From: Caprella mutica
Lineage: Eukaryota; Arthropoda; Malacostraca; Amphipoda; Caprellidae
Assembly (NCBI GenBank): GCA_947561585.1
Contig: CANNZV010000266.1
Span: 423,597 to 487,596 of the forward strand
DNA: 64,000 nucleotides
Reading direction: 5' to 3'
The notes under the pieces were generated by a model. It worked only from the letters and a program-made list of their open reading frames with translations. It made no database searches and was not told the DNA's origin. The translations under genes and the position numbers were made by a program. Each line of letters starts with the position of its first letter. Positions within the stretch are counted from its first letter, which is position 1. Below are positions 12,924 to 25,560 of the stretch, piece after piece.

Positions 12924-14008
12924 CTACAGTATTCACTACTCACTCTCTCTAGTATTCACTACTCACTCTCTCTAGTATTCACTACTCTCTCTCTCTAGTA
13001 TTCACTACTCACTCTCTCCAGTATTCACTACTCACTCTCTCTAGTATTCACTACTCACTCTCTCCAGTATTCACTACTCACTCTCTCCAGTATTCACTAC
13101 TCACTCTCTCCAGTATTCACTACTCACTCTCTCTAGTATTCACTACTCACTCTCTCCAGTATTCACTACTCACTCTCTCCAGTATTCACTACTCACTCTC
13201 TCTAGTATTCACTACTCACTCTCTCTAGTATTCACTACTCACTCTCTCCAGTATTCACTACTCACTCTCTCCAGTATTCACTACTCACTCTCTCTAGTAT
13301 TCACTACTCACTCTCTCCAGTATTCACTACTCACTCTCCCCAGTATTCACTACTCACTCTCTCTAGTATTCACTACTCACTCTCTCTAGTATTCACTACT
13401 CACTCTCTCTAGTATTCACTACTCACTCTTTCCAGTATTCACTACTCACTCTCTCTAGTATTCACTACTCACTCTCTCTAGTATTCACTACTCACTCTCT
13501 CCAGTATTCACTACTCACTCTCTCCAGTATTCACTACTCACTCTCTCAAGTACCTATACACTACTCACTCTCTCCAGTATTCACTACTCACTCTCTCTAG
13601 TATTCACTACTCACTCTCTCCAGTATTCTCTACTCACTCTCTCCAGTATTCCCTACTCACTCTCTCCAGTATTCACTTCTCACTCTCTCCAGTATTCACT
13701 ACTCACTCTCTCTAGTATTCACTACTCACTCTCTCTAGTATTCACTTCTCACTCTCTCCAGTATTCACTACTCACTCTCTCTAGTATTCACTACTCACTC
13801 TCTCTAGTATTCACTACTCACTCTCTCCAGTATTCTCTACTCACTCTCTCCAGTATTCACTACTCACTCTCTCCAGTATTCACTTCTCACTCTCTCCAGT
13901 ATTCACTACTCACTCTCTCTAGTATTCACTACTCACTCTCTGTAGTATTCACTACTCACTCTCTCCAGTATTCACTCCTCACTCTCTCCAATACCTATAC
14001 ACTACTCA
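12924..14008 (+). repeat. 23-bp minisatellite, about 47 copies
   Basis: Head-to-tail 'tattcactactcactctctc' plus 'cag' or 'tag'. The last three bases alternate between 'cag' and 'tag' among copies. Most other changes are isolated. A 'caagtacctatacactac' variant at about 13547 recurs as 'caatacctatacactac' at about 13988, suggesting block duplication. Homogeneity implies recent amplification. Confidence 0.95.
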
Positions 14009-14009
14009 T

Positions 14010-15220
14010 TCACTATTCACTAGTCGTTTTTATCTTCTTTTCTTCCCAATAAAGGGAGCATCAAATTACCCCTCGGATATGAAATCCCAATAAAGGAATA
14101 TGATTTGCAAAAAATAAAATAATTAATTAACGCTGCTTTCGTATGACAAGGTAACTATGATTATAAATATTATATTATCGAACTGAGTTCGATATACTAT
14201 TCGGGTCATGGTGTTAAGAAGATTAAAAGAAATGGTTATTATTTGCAATAATAATAAGGTTTCTTGTCTTTTCGCCACGTGCATTTGAGGATATAGATGG
14301 TACCTAATTATTCAACTTACAGTGTTTTCAATTCGCTGCACAGAAAGTATTAAGTCATTTATTAAATTCCTTTCGAGATTCAATGCTTAATATAGTTACT
14401 TCTTTCTTTAATGCTATCAAATCATTAAAATTTAGAATTGTCACACTTAATTTATCGGATATATTGTGGAATGGAATTTTTCTTATTCCATCATCATGGT
14501 GTGTAACTGTCATCTTGAAGCATCGTCACTCTCTATATAGCAGCGTCAACTCATCTAGGAAACATATTTGAAGAGATTATAAAATGTATTGTTTTGTTAA
14601 GTGGGTAACATTGAAAAATTTCCCAATTCAACTATTTAATAAAAGACATACAATGATTCAAACCTAAGGAAGTGCAGTTAAAAATGTTAAGAGTTTTTAG
14701 AGAAAAGCCATCAGCAGCTACATTGTTTCTACGACTTCTAAGTTGAATCACTCGTATCAGAAATCACTCCAATAATTTCCTAACTTCATCGTACTATAGA
14801 GAGATGCAATTATTGCTAAGAGCGAAGAGAGAATTGTCCCCCATGGCTTCTCTAACTAACTTCGTTACTCCTGAGAGTCCCAATGTACTATACATACAAA
14901 TGTCGTAATGTTATCAAACTGTGTTATCTTCAATTTCAACCACCGTATCAGTCATTTCCATTCGTGATACTCCATACAAAAGGCAAATATTTGTTCCAAA
15001 ACGCAGTGCTATCAATCGTCCATAGAAATTGCGTTGCATTGTTAAATGGCTCAGTAATTCAATTGACAACTGCAATCACTCAATAACTTTCATTATCGCT
15101 ACAATTTGACCGATTGGGAGGATTGTAAAGATTGAAATAACCTTCATTGCTTTGTTCGATGAAATTGAACTGCGGCAATCTTTCTTTTGGTGCAATTGTA
15201 ACTAGATTCATTGTCAAATA
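14010..15220. other. No recognised gene
   Basis: Frames at 14383-14571 (+) and 14883-15086 (+) have no motif or convincing splice context. Confidence 0.45.
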
Positions 15221-15657
15221 GCGGGTGCTCAATAAAAACCTGACACATTTCAAAGTTTAATAACTCTCAAACTAACCAACATTTTTAAATACACTAAACT
15301 GGAAAATGAACCTAAGACTTGAGATTTTGTATCAACTTTTGTAATGAAAACGTGTTCAATAATGCCCCAAAAAGTGTACCAGAGAATCAGAGGTCAATTG
15401 AGGACTTCGTTCACAACATTCCAAGAGCAACATGTGAAAGGGTCATTGCTAGCATCAAACGCCGGATTATTACTGAATGCATCGACCGAAATGGAGACCA
15501 CATTGAGTATAGAATTTAGTTTGACATATGTTACATGATAATGTAAATAAAACTCCCAGTTATTCTTTTCATTTTACCGTATAATTTTTGTAAATATGTT
15601 GCTTAGTTTTTAAATTATCAAACTTTGAAATGAGTCAGATTTTTATTGAGCACCCTG
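15221..15657 (+). mobile_element. Deleted mariner/Tc1-type element with a transposase C-terminal remnant
   Basis: Terminal repeats 'gggtgctcaataaaaacc' (left) and 'ttttattgagcaccctg' (right) lie inside flanking TA dinucleotides (15219-15220 and 15658-15659). Further in, 'catttcaaagttta' pairs with 'taaattatcaaactttgaaatg'. About 140 bases (15350-15510) still resemble the last part of a transposase: a segment reading 'RSIEDFVHNIPRATCERV' and then 'CIDRNGDHIEY' fits the 'NIP...V...R...CI..NG.H' ending common in insect mariner-like proteins. The catalytic domain is missing, so this is an internally deleted, inactive copy. Confidence 0.75.
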
Positions 15658-15659
15658 TA

Positions 15660-17645
15660 TATGTACAACCAATCATTATTTCTAATTCAGTTTCAATTAA
15701 TTTATCTTGACTTAACATGAATGAAACAATATCGTCATAAGTAATTTATTTACAATACCAAACACTCAGGAAATATAATTGTAGCAGCTTATATGATATA
15801 TTTATGAATATTGACCTTAATTCAATTTCTGTTTCACTTCCTGTTTCTTCATCTCAAAAATTACTCGCAACATTTTCCTTTCAAGCTAACTTGAAAATAT
15901 TACTGGCAGAACAGTTCTAATTATTGAGATGTTGCCTCTCCAGCTCACTAACAAATCTCGGAGTTTTTACTTCGTTCAATCATATAACGAGTTTTGTTTC
16001 ATTGATTAAGAACGGTTATAGCAGACATCTGCAAAAGTTTTAATGAGAGAACTAAAACGACGAGACAATCAGCATCAGGAATTAAATAATTCTCGGATAA
16101 GCAGGTCACATGACCAAATTCTTTACTAGCATCAAAAACATGCACACAGAGAGAAAAACTCTTGAATTAACTTGAAACCTACGCACGCAACCTATGTGTA
16201 ATTAGATTGAAAATGATTTGAAATAATTCTTATTCAGCACAAGCCACTCTGTGAAAAAATACACTTTTAGAGTGAATTGAAAATCACCCAACTGAATTCA
16301 TTGATTATATCACCGGTGAAAGTATTGTGACACCTGTTACAAATTTGAACCATGTTACTGATGTATTAGCAATTTTATTTGCGCAAATAAAGTGTAGAGT
16401 TCATCATCTAACCGATTTGGGTGAATTTAATTGCTTCGTTTATATGAATGCATTTTCTTACACATATTTCTAACCCGAAGAACTTTTTTCTTTTCAGCTT
16501 ATAACAATTAATTGTTTCCATTTTATTTAGAAATTAAATACGTTTCCGTAAATCGTCGAAAAACTACTATATCAAACTTCCATTGATATTGCAAGATCTA
16601 CAAATGAAAATCTGCATTTGTGAATGAAGTACAAACACTGAAAATTAATCAATAATATCATTGTTTGTTCATTGCACATTTGTCTCTTTTTATAGTCGAA
16701 TTGAAGTCAAGGACCATCAACTTCATTCTGATGGTTCGAAGCCTTTTTGAATCCCCTCTAGTAAATTCAAAGCTCAATAGACGATACAAACTTTGCCTGT
16801 AGAATCTTTTTTGAAAACTCACTTAGCTAGTTAAAGTTTACTTTAAGTCTATCTATAGTGTTTTGAATCTAAAATCAGAGAACAAAATTATAAAATGAGA
16901 ACAGTTAGGGTAAACTTTCAACTACAAGTTACAAATTAAATACTGTTCTCATCACAATGAATATTGTAATTCATATATTTTCATGCGATTTCGAAATTTC
17001 AACCGGTGTTTAATTTGCTCTGGTAGTTGATTACTTTAGCCCAATAACAGAAACGTTAACAGGATATATTCGAAAACAAAAATCGAAAATTTTAACATCA
17101 AAAACATTTGAGTTTATCATCTGAATCAGCCACGTAATGTCGACTTTAGAAAAAAAAATTGAGGAAAGAATATGAACTAAAATGTCCATGAACAAGGTCA
17201 CCAACAACTGTACAATGACAATGCTCATAGATGCATAAAAGCTACTCAGTGAATGCAGTAGCTTACTGAGGGTTTCTATTCTACATAAAAACACTTCTAC
17301 ACAGATAACCAAACCCGCGTTTAATTAGATACTTTTTAATAGACGTGCAATATTGAACAATCTATCATACCACTTTAATACAAGCATTTTAATTATCTTT
17401 TTCTTTATATACAAACGGCATTCTTTCATTTATATGAATGTGACAAAAGGAAGAAAAGAGTTATTTATTGAAGATACATTCCGAATACAAATATGTAGAT
17501 ATGTAGGTATAAAATCTTTCAAATTATCTGTTTGTACCCTATACAGTTTGTGAATATAAGTTTATCATTAATTATTATTATGTATTATATTTGAAAAGTA
17601 CTTATTAATTTTAGGTATAAGTATTTTTATATATTTTACACTATA
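15660..17645. other. No recognised gene
   Basis: A minus-strand frame at 17031-17312 (93 residues) is hydrophobic but unlike any family I know and has no splice support. A short inverted repeat 'gagaacagt...actgttctc' flanks about 16898-16951. Confidence 0.4.
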
Positions 17646-17690
17646 TAGGGTACAGTTCCACATTTTCAGTCATAAAAGTAAAGAAGAATA
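17646..17690. mobile_element. Partial TA-flanked MITE, left end
   Basis: Begins 'ta' + 'gggtacagttccacatttt' and continues to a 'cagtcataaaag' block. Deleted relative to full copies, and no right end follows. Confidence 0.5.
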
Positions 17691-17734
17691 TAATTTAATA
17701 TTTTAACTTGTAATTTTGATTAGTATCTTAATTG

Positions 17735-18075
17735 GTATCATACTTTTTGAGTTACAAATGGCCTTGTTCTTTGACCTTTGACCCGATCACTCCCAAAATC
17801 TAACAAGATGGTTCCTGCATATTGACCAATCGTCCCACCAATTTTCATGCAATACGGTTCAATACTTTTTGAGTTATAAATGACCATGACCTTGACCTTT
17901 GACCTGGTCACTCCCAAAATTCTACCAGCAGGTCACTGGGCATGGTCCAATCGTTTCACCAAATTTCAGGCAATTTGGTTGAACACTTTTTCAGTTATGC
18001 AAATAACAAGATGATAAATAAATATATAAATATACCACGGCTAAAATATGACCTTCCCGCCTTCTGCGAATGTTA
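17735..18075 (+). repeat. Dispersed repeat R, copy 2
   Basis: Two successive internal modules share 'gagttataaatgacc', 'cactcccaaaat' and 'ccaatcgt...caccaa...ttcatgcaat'. They are followed by 'cagttatgcaaataacaag', an (aaat)-like tract and 'gaccttcccgccttctgcg'. Collinear with the end of the 30-kb copy. Confidence 0.8.
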
Positions 18076-18544
18076 TGATAGTTTGCATGATTCCTTACAA
18101 TTTTCTGTAGCATAGTAACATGAGTGACATTTCAAGTTAATACCTCAGGTGCTACTGCAGTTGATAATTATAGCGTATGTAATGTGATTACAAACCAATG
18201 ATTGAGGCACGTAAAGCCATTCACTGAAATTACAAACAGAGGAACAATAGGGAGGTGTAATAATTAAATTGCTAACTATTTTCAACATCACATAGGGAGA
18301 CCGTTAAGGTGGACAGGGGAGAGTGTGGTATAATATTCTATGGCCATAACGTCTAATTCTACCGCTATCTTCAATTCCTGAGTATGAATAATACATCTCT
18401 TCAATTCTCCTCTTTAGCTCCAAAAAAATGAGCCAAATCACCTCTGAATTCCTTTCTGTTCAGCTCATCTTTACCCAAACTTTTAGAGAGAATATAAATG
18501 TTCTCCTAAAATACTCGTAGAAGTTCATCTCTCCCTGAAAAGAT

Positions 18545-18775
18545 CATGAATTACTGCGAGGAACACGCTAGGTAACACGTTAGGTAACACGTAAAGTAAC
18601 CTGCTAAGAGTAACGTAGATTAACACGTTCGGTAATACGTTAAATACTATGTTAAGTAACATGTTAAGGAACACATTAAGAAACAGATTAAAAAACACGT
18701 TACGAAATACGTTAAGAATAACGTTACGAAACACGTTAAGTAATATGTTAAGAAACACACTAAATACCTTCAGGA
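18545..18775. repeat. Degenerate 12-bp array 'aacacgttaagt'
   Basis: About 19 divergent units of 'aacacgttaagt' or 'aatacgtta'. Because the unit is a multiple of three it leaves a minus-strand frame (18525-18851) rich in Asn-Val-Phe/Leu repeats, which I regard as a by-product. Confidence 0.75.
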
Positions 18776-18867
18776 AGTATTTCGGCATATATATAGTATT
18801 AATTAGAATTGTAACATAATTATTATATAAAATTAACACTAAAACTACCAAGCAGTCTATTTAATTG

Positions 18868-18950
18868 TGACCGGACAATTGACACCCCGACTATTGACAC
18901 CCCGACTATTGCCACCAGGACAATTAACAGCCAAATCATTATTATCAGGC
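18868..18950. mobile_element. Solo word-array arm 'gacaattgacaccccgacta'
   Basis: Starts 'gtgaccggacaattgacacc' and iterates 'ccgactattgacac' with decay toward 'aggacaattaacagcc'. It resembles the left arm of the foldback elements elsewhere in this window (compare 'gtgaccgg' at about 1849). No inverted partner was seen downstream. The TTAA-flanked element begins a few bases later and may have interrupted it. Confidence 0.5.
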
Positions 18951-18957
18951 CTCTTAA

Positions 18958-19727
18958 AGGGACGGTTCCCGCGTTTTAGATTTACCAATAATACTCGTCC
19001 GATTGAGCTGAGATTTTGACATAAGGTGTAAAGTGAAAAAAAATCTTATGCTATCTTCTGAAATTTTTTCATTTTGGGGCCCCCCTCCCCCGTGGGGGTC
19101 GAATATGTTCTCTACTACTATCCTAAGGTCGTCTAGTAGCTTTTTGTTTGAATTTCGATCTGAAATTTTTTTTATTTAAATTTAAAAAAAAAATTGTCAT
19201 TATTATTATTATTTTTTGTTTTAAAAAAAAACAAGTTTATAGAAAAAGTTATAGGTAAAGGGCTACTAGACGACCTTAGGAATTTCGGTCTGAACATATT
19301 AGCTCCTATACATTTTTCTGTAGGACCAACCCCCAAGCAGTTCTATACTTTTGAACGTGAGAATTTGAGAAAAAAAGTTACTGAGATAATAGAGGAAGAA
19401 AAATATTTTATAATAAATGTTTGAAATGTTTGAAAAAAAATATAATTTTCTTAAAAACATATATGCTTTTCGTCCCAGCCAGAGGACTCATCAGGTCGTT
19501 TCGGGGTTTGCATGACACCCAGGCAGCGACGACGAAGCCCATAAGAATGTGCGAGCCACCCACTCCCTCAGAAACATACCCCCCTACCCTACATTGGGAA
19601 GCGAGTTAGACAATGTTCTACTCAACGTATAAGAATGGAATTTTCCATGAGTTTTCTTTGGTATATTTGCAGGGTAACTAAAGAAAAAAAAAATCGGAAA
19701 AAGGGAAAAATAGCGGGAACCGTCCCC
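18958..19727. mobile_element. TTAA-flanked inverted-repeat element, about 770 bp
   Basis: Ends are 'agggacggttcccgcg' and 'gcgggaaccgtcccc', each directly flanked by TTAA (18954-18957 and 19728-19731). TTAA duplication is typical of piggyBac-type elements, but these ends do not start with the usual CCC, so assignment is tentative. Inside is a second inverted pair, 'cctaaggtcgtctagtagc' (about 19121) and 'gctactagacgaccttagg' (about 19262), with a 120-bp loop. A higher-GC patch (about 19480-19610) has open frames but no recognisable product. Confidence 0.7.
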
Positions 19728-19731
19728 TTAA

Positions 19732-21960
19732 CTTAAAAGATAGTGATAAAATTTTTACGATTAATTATTTACATTTTACGATACAAATTTCTTCTTTCAA
19801 CTTTTCCTATTATTTTATAAAATTAATTATTCCAATTGGTGATATATTAAATTCATTTTTTATACGATTTATTTATTTCATACACTATATTTCTATCATG
19901 CAATTGGTCATCTCCATTATAAATCAAATATTTCTTCCTTTTATCAGCAATATCATTATTAAGCAAATATTTATACTTTAATATATGGCAAGCTACATTA
20001 TTTGAAATCAGTCGCTCAAATTATGTACATATTTTAAACTCCTTTTACATTTTTTAATATAAATTTTCAAACTTTTCTTTCCATTCTTGAGACCGGTTAT
20101 ATTCTATGACACCTGTTATTAGTATTTTACTGTAAAAATATGTTTAATTAACGTTATCAGTTGTTGATAAAAGTCTTCATTATGTCACCCAGTAAAGTTC
20201 TATACTTACTATCAATTGATAATAGAACAATAGGTATTTACATTACAACTACTTAATTAAGAAAATTTTCAAGTGAAAATTTTTGAAAATAATAATTAGG
20301 GTAGTAACAATATGCTTTATATCTTAAACTTACATAAATCTGTTGCTGAACTCTTTTCAAACATACCAATTCCAATCCACAAAAATTCCAATTATCATCA
20401 ACCTACCAGTAAAATACCGAAGAAAACAGACCCTTGTTAAAATGCAATGGTAGCGCCAACACTCAATGTTATTAAGTAAGTTGGCTAAAGTGAGTTCCGT
20501 GATTACTTCAATATCAAACAACTTACCTCGAAGCTTTTCAAGTTCATACCTACTTGGTGAGGCTCTCCCCCTTTTTATGGCACTGAGTGCAATCCACTGA
20601 TTATTGCAAACTAATTTAGTGGATTGACCGAACTAATCACCAATGTTACAGTTCACAGATTAAATGGATTAAATTGCTAATAGGATATTGGTTAGTCGGC
20701 TTGTATGATGATTAAAGCAGTCGTGTCTTTATGACTTGTGGATAGGGTTTATTATCGTTCATTAAAGTCGCTAATTTTCAGGGTAATTATTATCAATGAT
20801 ATATTTAGATGCAATGGATTTGTTTTTTAAGATTTAAGTTTGTTGATTTTAGATATGACTCTTGATTTTGATGTTTCATATTTGTTTTTTAAATACAACA
20901 AATATGCAATCTTGCTAATATTTCGCCAAAAAGCTGCAATCTACATTTCAGTTGTCTAAAAAAAGTTTTCTTTCAGCGAACATTGATTGAACACATTGCT
21001 TAGCACTGTCCTGTTTAAACTTTACATGCTACATAGGAAAGAAGTTATAGTGGTGCCATAGAAGATTAAGTGGGACTCAAATTTATTCTATGAGGTTACA
21101 GTGAACCACTTTGTCATTCGTCAAAAGTAATCAAGATCAATTACCAGATCACAGTTACTACCCGTTCAATAATCACTACCAATTCATTCATCGAATCTTC
21201 ATTTCCAACTCATCAAATACGAATTCCCTCATCCTGGCGAAAATGGGGTAAGGCCAAAATGAGTTATGACTTCTAAAAGGTTGCTAGAACGACCTACTAA
21301 TCTGGCGAAGAAATAAGTAGTGAAAAAAATCACTGATTTGCTGAACTCATTTGAAAACTTTGAAAGCGATTTACCCAATAACTGCTTTTTCGACTTGCGC
21401 TCTTTTTCACCAGCATGAGTGAGTTAAAGTTTGAGTTCAAAGGTACGCTATGCTGGATCACCTCTTTTTTACGTAAATTGTGTTTCATAAGAATTCAGAC
21501 GAAATAGACTGACTGAAAAACTCTAAATATTCGATGATCAGATAGACCTTTAAAATTTTTTTCTTTTTGTTTACAGTTTCAAAGGAGAATAATCTACATT
21601 GCTTTTTTGGCCATTTTAAACATCCCAGTATGAATAATTCGAATGAGCCAACCATATTGTATCAGTTATCGAGATAGAACTGATAGGATTATATTACAAG
21701 AGATTCCACTTGGCTTCCAATGGTATATGTTCATGTTCTATTCATCAGTGCACTCTAGTTCCTAGATGTGCATTCGTGTAAGGACCAATGCATCTAACTA
21801 TATCTCTGAGAGTCGTTGAGTCTCTTGACTCATCAAAGATCTCGCAGTGATGACCATTCCATTGATCTTGCCACTAACACCTTCCACTTCTACCTGAAGT
21901 CATTTGCAACGTCTCTCTATTTCGTATGATCACTAATAATAACTTTAATTGGTTTACTTT
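19732..21960. other. AT-rich sequence without a recognised gene
   Basis: No supported gene, splice pair or mobile element over about 2.2 kb. Confidence 0.5.
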
Positions 21961-22165
21961 AGAGTATGTTCCAAATTATTGGACGTTCTCACATATTCGA
22001 TCATTTTGAAAAATAATATAATAATTTTTAACATTTGTTTAATTGATATCAATGATTCCTGCATGCAGATATCATGGATATGAAATAAAATAACAAATTG
22101 AAAAACTGATTCTTCTACTTGTGTTTTAAAATGTGAAACTGTCCATAAATTTGGAACTTACCCTA
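21961..22165. mobile_element. TA-flanked MITE with central palindrome
   Basis: The left end is diverged ('gtatgttccaaattattgg'). The right end 'gtggaact'-type block reads 'atgtgaaactgtccataa' then 'ggaacttaccc' followed by TA. The centre 'gatatcaatgattcctgc' then 'gatatcatggatat' is palindromic, as in the longer copies at 35627 and 53295. Confidence 0.7.
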
Positions 22166-22767
22166 GTAACGGACCATCATTTAGATCGGATAGATATTTT
22201 AATAAATTAATGTTCATGAAATATTTCTTATTGCAGCAAAAATGTACTTTATTTTACTGTGAAAAGTACAGTATAAAATAGCCTACTTAGTGATATTTAT
22301 ATAAACTAATTCTCTTATTATGATCTGGATCTGCTTTTCTTTTTCAATTGTAATTTTGTCTGGTTTTCCATCTTTGTTTAATGTTAACACTTTTTCGAAC
22401 ATCAAACTAAATTTTCGACGAAAAACTGCCTCACATTTTGGAGTGAAAATGAAAATCTTATTATGGTGGAGTAATCAAAGATTTTCTACGGCCCCACTAT
22501 AACTTTCGGATCGTTTTTAGCTGATTATATTAATATCTTGTTCACCAAATTGCTATCAATTATCTAATAAAATTAATCCGTGTTTTGTAATATTTGTTGT
22601 AAGTTTAACTAACCCTTTATCATTCACCGAACAGGATTTCACACTCTGTTCAATTGACTAAACATGGGCACAAGAATGATAATGTGCTAATGGGTAAACC
22701 TAATTAGTTGATTGAAATCATTTGAAATGTTCAACTGTGTATGATAATGTTGTTGGAAATATCTATT
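22166..22767. other. No recognised gene
   Basis: A frame at 22320-22502 (+) is short and unrecognised. Confidence 0.4.
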
Positions 22768-22915
22768 AGGAATAAGTTACGAATTATCGGTTTGTTTTAA
22801 ATATTCGGTCATACAGTATATGAAAAACTATATAATAATAATGATTTTATTCTTATATAGTTTTTTCTTATATGACCAAAGATGTGGAACTGACCGATAA
22901 TTCGTAACTTACCCT
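22768..22915. mobile_element. TA-flanked MITE, complete copy
   Basis: Left 'ta' + 'ggaataagttacgaattatc', right 'gatgtggaactgaccgat' then 'gtaacttaccc' + 'ta'. The two arms pair through a short AT-rich loop. Confidence 0.8.
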
Positions 22916-23164
22916 ACTGATCAGACTGAAGTGACTGTACATTTTTGCGAGTAAATAAACATCTCATTTGCCTAAATATTCCCTAGCGGTCCCTATTAAT
23001 ATTTTGATGTTAACTTCATCAAAGAGATGGAGAGTTTTAGCGACTCTGAAAATCTCCATGTCTTTGATATCACAAAATAAACTATTGGACCGGCTGAACG
23101 AGTATATATTACTGGAATATTGGATAGAGATGGTTAAGCTAATGGAGTCAGTGATGGATATATT

Positions 23165-23634
23165 GATGTTCGGAAATTTGACATGCGGAAAGCTGCCAGG
23201 AGTAAAACTGACTGACGGAAAATTGTCAATCACTTACTACATTTTTTTTTTCGCTTTTTGCAACATCATTTGGTTATATCAACACATTCTAAAAATATTT
23301 CATTTATAAACAAACAAGCGTCAGCTTTCGTTAAGAAATTGCGGGGAATTCATTTGCCAAGTTAGCCATGATGTTGTTTTTTGTATCCGCTAGTTGTCGT
23401 ACTCCAAACTTCATGATCGTTTATTAACCTAATTTATCGAATTACTAAAATCGAATTACTAATTCCATTTTCAATTACTTGACAATATTTTATTTGTGTA
23501 CTTTCGTTATTGGCGTAGTTCAGATTATATTTTAAAAATATAATGTTATTAGGACGTGGCAGTTTTTCGGATTTGCAGTTTTCCGCTCTGGCATTTTTTC
23601 TTTGGCTATTTTCAGCCTAATAGTTTTCCGTGTA
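23165..23634. mobile_element. Foldback element with 'cggaaa...ctgcca' word arms
   Basis: The left arm (23165-23230) iterates 'cggaaa' words ('tgcggaaagctgccagg', 'gacggaaaattg'). The right arm (23552-23634) carries the complement ('ggcagtttttcgga', 'gcagttttccgctctggca', 'agttttccgtg'). The intervening 320 bp is non-coding. Word spacing is looser than in the 1.85-kb element, so the limits are approximate. Confidence 0.55.
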
Positions 23635-23742
23635 CAGGATACATCATATGAATAAACTTTTATTTATTCTTTATTCATCACCTTTTATTACTTTTTCAAA
23701 CTGCAGAAAGTTATGTTTAGTTGGCATTTATATATTTATTTA

Positions 23743-24380
23743 TCGTGGCCGGTAAATTCCACCGCAGAAAGTTCCCTCGCGGAAAGTTCTTCCAGCAAGA
23801 TTCCACCATGGAAGATTTCCACCAGCGTTAAATGTCATATGTGGAAAATAAACAAACAAGCAGTATAAATATACAGTTTTTTTAAAAGTAATTCTAAGTC
23901 TAGGTAATTTATAATTATTTATGAACAATTCTTCCTTTTAAATATAAAACAATTAATTAATCCATTATATTGGCATTCATTATTTAACTGGTTAAATAAT
24001 CTATTTAATATATATTTTTTAATTATATTATGCAAATTAATATCTATTTTTTTACAAATTTACCTTCTTCAATTGTTTTAAATATGATTTTAAGTGTAGC
24101 TGTTATGACGTCACGTACACAACATATACCTCGATTGTCCTTACAAAATAGTTTCAATTCTAGTTCCCGCTTTTGAAAATAGATGAATTTTGAAACCAGA
24201 AATTGGCGAGAGTAGTGTATCTTATTGTAGTATAATAACTTTGCTATTACCTATATAAATGAAATATATTTAAATCAACTATTTATCATAACATTTTGTT
24301 CTATTTAAGCTTTTGCGTTTAATGGACGAATTTTCAGTGGATGAATATTCCGTGAACAAATTTTCCGGTCACGGATTTTT
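23743..24380. mobile_element. Foldback element with 'ggaaagttcc' word arms
   Basis: The left end 'cgtggccggtaaattccacc' is matched by the right end 'aaattttccggtcacgga' in inverted orientation. The left arm iterates 'gcagaaagttcc', 'cgcggaaagttc' and 'ggaagatttccacc'. The right arm has 'aattttcagtgg', 'atattccgtg' and 'attttccggtcacg'. A solo arm of the 5.8-kb MITE family (24157-24262) lies inside. Confidence 0.65.
24157..24262. mobile_element. Solo arm of the 5.8-kb MITE family
   Basis: Shares 'tagttcccgcttttgaaa', 'ccagaaattggcgagagtag' and 'ttgtagtataataacttt' with the right arm of 5836-6150. The opposite arm is missing. Confidence 0.6.
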
Positions 24381-24689
24381 ATTCGTGTGTCTGTGGTTTC
24401 AGATCGAAGCTAATTAATGTACCGCAATTTACCTGCTTAAAACTCTATGTTCAAAATTTAATTGAAAAAGAAAGCATATCCAGATCATAATAAGAGAATC
24501 AGCTTAATTATTAATTTTGGTTGTGTTAATCGACTCAACCAAAATTAATAATTAGGGCTGGGACAATATGCAGTTATCATAAAAGCATATGATACATCAT
24601 ACTTTGGTTAGAGCATATGCCTTAATAATACCTCATATGCCCTAACAAAAAGGCATATGCTCTCATGGTAAGGTATATACACTTTCATG

Positions 24690-24830
24690 GCGGCATTTAC
24701 TCAAGGAACCATTTTATCCGATTTTGTAGCGAACGAGCTAAAGGTCAAGGTCATTTATAACTCAAGTATTATTGGATGTTCAATCATTTACAAGATTTGC
24801 AAGGTATGCACTCTACGAGTGGTCGTCATC
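24690..24830 (-). repeat. Dispersed repeat R, fragment
   Basis: Contains 'aaggaaccattttatccga', 'aaggtcaaggtcatttataa' and 'gcaaggtatgcactctacg', matching the reverse strand of the 30-kb copy with internal deletion. Confidence 0.6.
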
Positions 24831-25374
24831 AAGTTTAGTAGTATATTCTATAAAAGTATCTTGTATGTATTTGATGCAGTCCTCTTAAAAAATATTCTGT
24901 TATAAAAAACTAATTTCTGAACTAAAAATGCTTCTTATAACCTCATCTGAAAATAATATTGATGACTATTGTAGTTACCGTGAAATGAACGACACAAGAA
25001 TGTCTCTGTTTATGTACTGTAATAATAACATCTAGACATGCCTGACAATTATTGCAGATTTCAAAAGAACGAGGTGTAATAAAAACGGGGCCTGCCTGTA
25101 TATAATTAGAAAAAGTGTATATCAACACGATTAAACACAAATACTACCCCTTACAGAACACCTCAAACTACACACATCTCAATATAGACAAAAGAATTGG
25201 TAAGCAGTCAGTTTATTATTTTACTGTTGCTGGCCAACAGGAGAAAAAGATTGCAATAAGAATTAAAGCGAAAACCATGCATTCCTATTTACCATCAACA
25301 AAGGGTGTTTTCTACTTTTATATTACTGAATAATAATGAGTGAATATATATAAATAATGTATCATATAAAATCA

Positions 25375-25560
25375 TGGAGCCAATTTACCTTCTGACTGCT
25401 TCATCTAGTCCCTTGTATAAAATTTCATTATGACGTCAGTGATATGGCCTTTGTCTCCGTAGTAGACGTTTAGACCCCTTCTAAAGTTTACTAAATGTTC
25501 ACTAGGAGGAATTTACCGGGGTGAAATATACCTAGAACCGGAGAATCTCTCACTTTGAAA
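25375..25560 (+). repeat. Dispersed repeat S, copy 1
   Basis: Shares an ordered set of blocks with 51520-51640 and 52480-52600: 'catggagccaatttacc', 'tgacgtcagtgatatgg', 'gacgtttagaccccttcta'. Divergence is high. Class unknown. Confidence 0.5.

Noticed and set aside
18525..18851. 108-codon minus-strand frame of Asn-Val-Phe/Leu repeats
   Set aside because: Coincides with a degenerate 12-bp array.
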